NCBI GenBank assembly: GCA_964390625.1
Contig: CAYMID010000009.1
Coordinates: 1 to 31,247 of the forward strand
DNA length: 31,247 nucleotides
Reading direction: 5' to 3'
Source of the DNA: 2-12-FULL-41-16 sp964390625
GTDB lineage: Bacteria; Patescibacteriota; Patescibacteriia; Magasanikbacterales; UBA922
Positions 31,196 through 31,247 of the stretch are shown here, in pieces. The translations under genes were made by a program, and so were the position numbers. The notes under the pieces are model-generated. The model ran no database searches, was not told the DNA's origin, and was given only the letters and a program-made list of their open reading frames with translations. Each line of letters opens with the position of its first letter. The first letter of the stretch is position 1.

Positions 31196-31247
31196 TTAGG
31201 CAGAGTAATTATTGTTATTATTAGTGAATGCGTGCTTCATACTTATA
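31196..31247 (-). CDS. C-terminal end of an unidentified protein
   Basis: The last 16 residues (ISMKHAFTNNNNNYSA) and the stop of a leftward frame that enters from the right edge; an Asn run is the only feature. The terminator follows after 21 nt, which supports a real gene end. The product cannot be named. Confidence 0.35.
   Translation of the reverse strand, partial: ISMKHAFTNNNNNYSA

Noticed and set aside
1..31247. CRISPR arrays, insertion sequences and rRNA genes
   Set aside because: No regularly spaced direct repeats, transposase or rRNA sequence was seen on reading the window.

Overview
The window looks like a chromosomal segment from a Patescibacteria/Candidate Phyla Radiation bacterium, probably Parcubacteria-like. 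The reasons are moderate G+C, tightly packed genes with many 4-nt ATGA stop/start overlaps, small proteins of types common in that group (a DUF5671 membrane protein, a YtxH-like protein, a CxxC-CxxC zinc-ribbon protein, a short SufD), a tRNA gene interrupted by a group I intron, and an almost complete lack of Shine-Dalgarno sequences. TGA is used as a stop, so the code is standard. The taxonomic call is an inference; no rRNA gene is present.

Layout. 1-2920: the start of a lipoprotein gene (leftward), then clpB with a textbook CIRCE/HrcA operator and a terminator. 2912-4622: a two-gene leftward unit of a RhuM-Fic fusion protein and an AT-rich protein with an HEPN-like R-x4-H motif. 4626-11427: an iron-sulfur (SUF) locus. 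sufB-sufD come first, then a small gene of unknown function on the opposite strand, then a compact leftward operon of sufS-sufU-EVE-sufC-DoxX-like-sufT-PH-like-ferredoxin. 11429-11750: a 50-residue hydrophobic small ORF with a consensus promoter, a rare strong Shine-Dalgarno and a structured 3' region. 11752-13720: an IscS-type desulfurase and a divergent flavin reductase. 13729-16827: VanW-like protein, DEDDy exonuclease, coiled-coil protein and a divergent PIG-V-like mannosyltransferase. 16824-18523: methyltransferase, DUF5671 and pilin-like protein. 18616-20501: ECF sigma factor, putative membrane anti-sigma and a secreted protein. 20586-24033: a heterodimeric ABC exporter. 24030-27585: YtxH-like and MBL hydrolase (leftward), then GreA-like, SGNH hydrolase and acyltransferase-3 (rightward). 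27594-28258: tRNA-Asn with a 345-nt group I intron, and tRNA-Gln, each with its own consensus promoter. 28267-30997: ftsX-ftsE, an Ig-like secreted protein and a zinc-ribbon protein. 31073-31247: an uninterrupted second tRNA-Asn, a terminator and the tail of another gene.

How it fits together. The SUF locus supplies desulfurases (SufS, IscS), a scaffold (SufU, SufBCD), a maturation factor (SufT) and probable electron carriers (3-Cys ferredoxin, FNR-like reductase). The ECF sigma gene and the secreted-protein gene share an identical promoter-like motif (GAAATAAAT-N14-GTA), which suggests a small envelope-stress autoregulon. Several genes have a -10 element only 8-9 nt before the ATG, so leaderless mRNAs seem common. 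The most notable features are the intron-bearing tRNA-Asn beside an intact tRNA-Asn, the ECF motif pair, and the 50-aa ORF with its alternative RNA helices.
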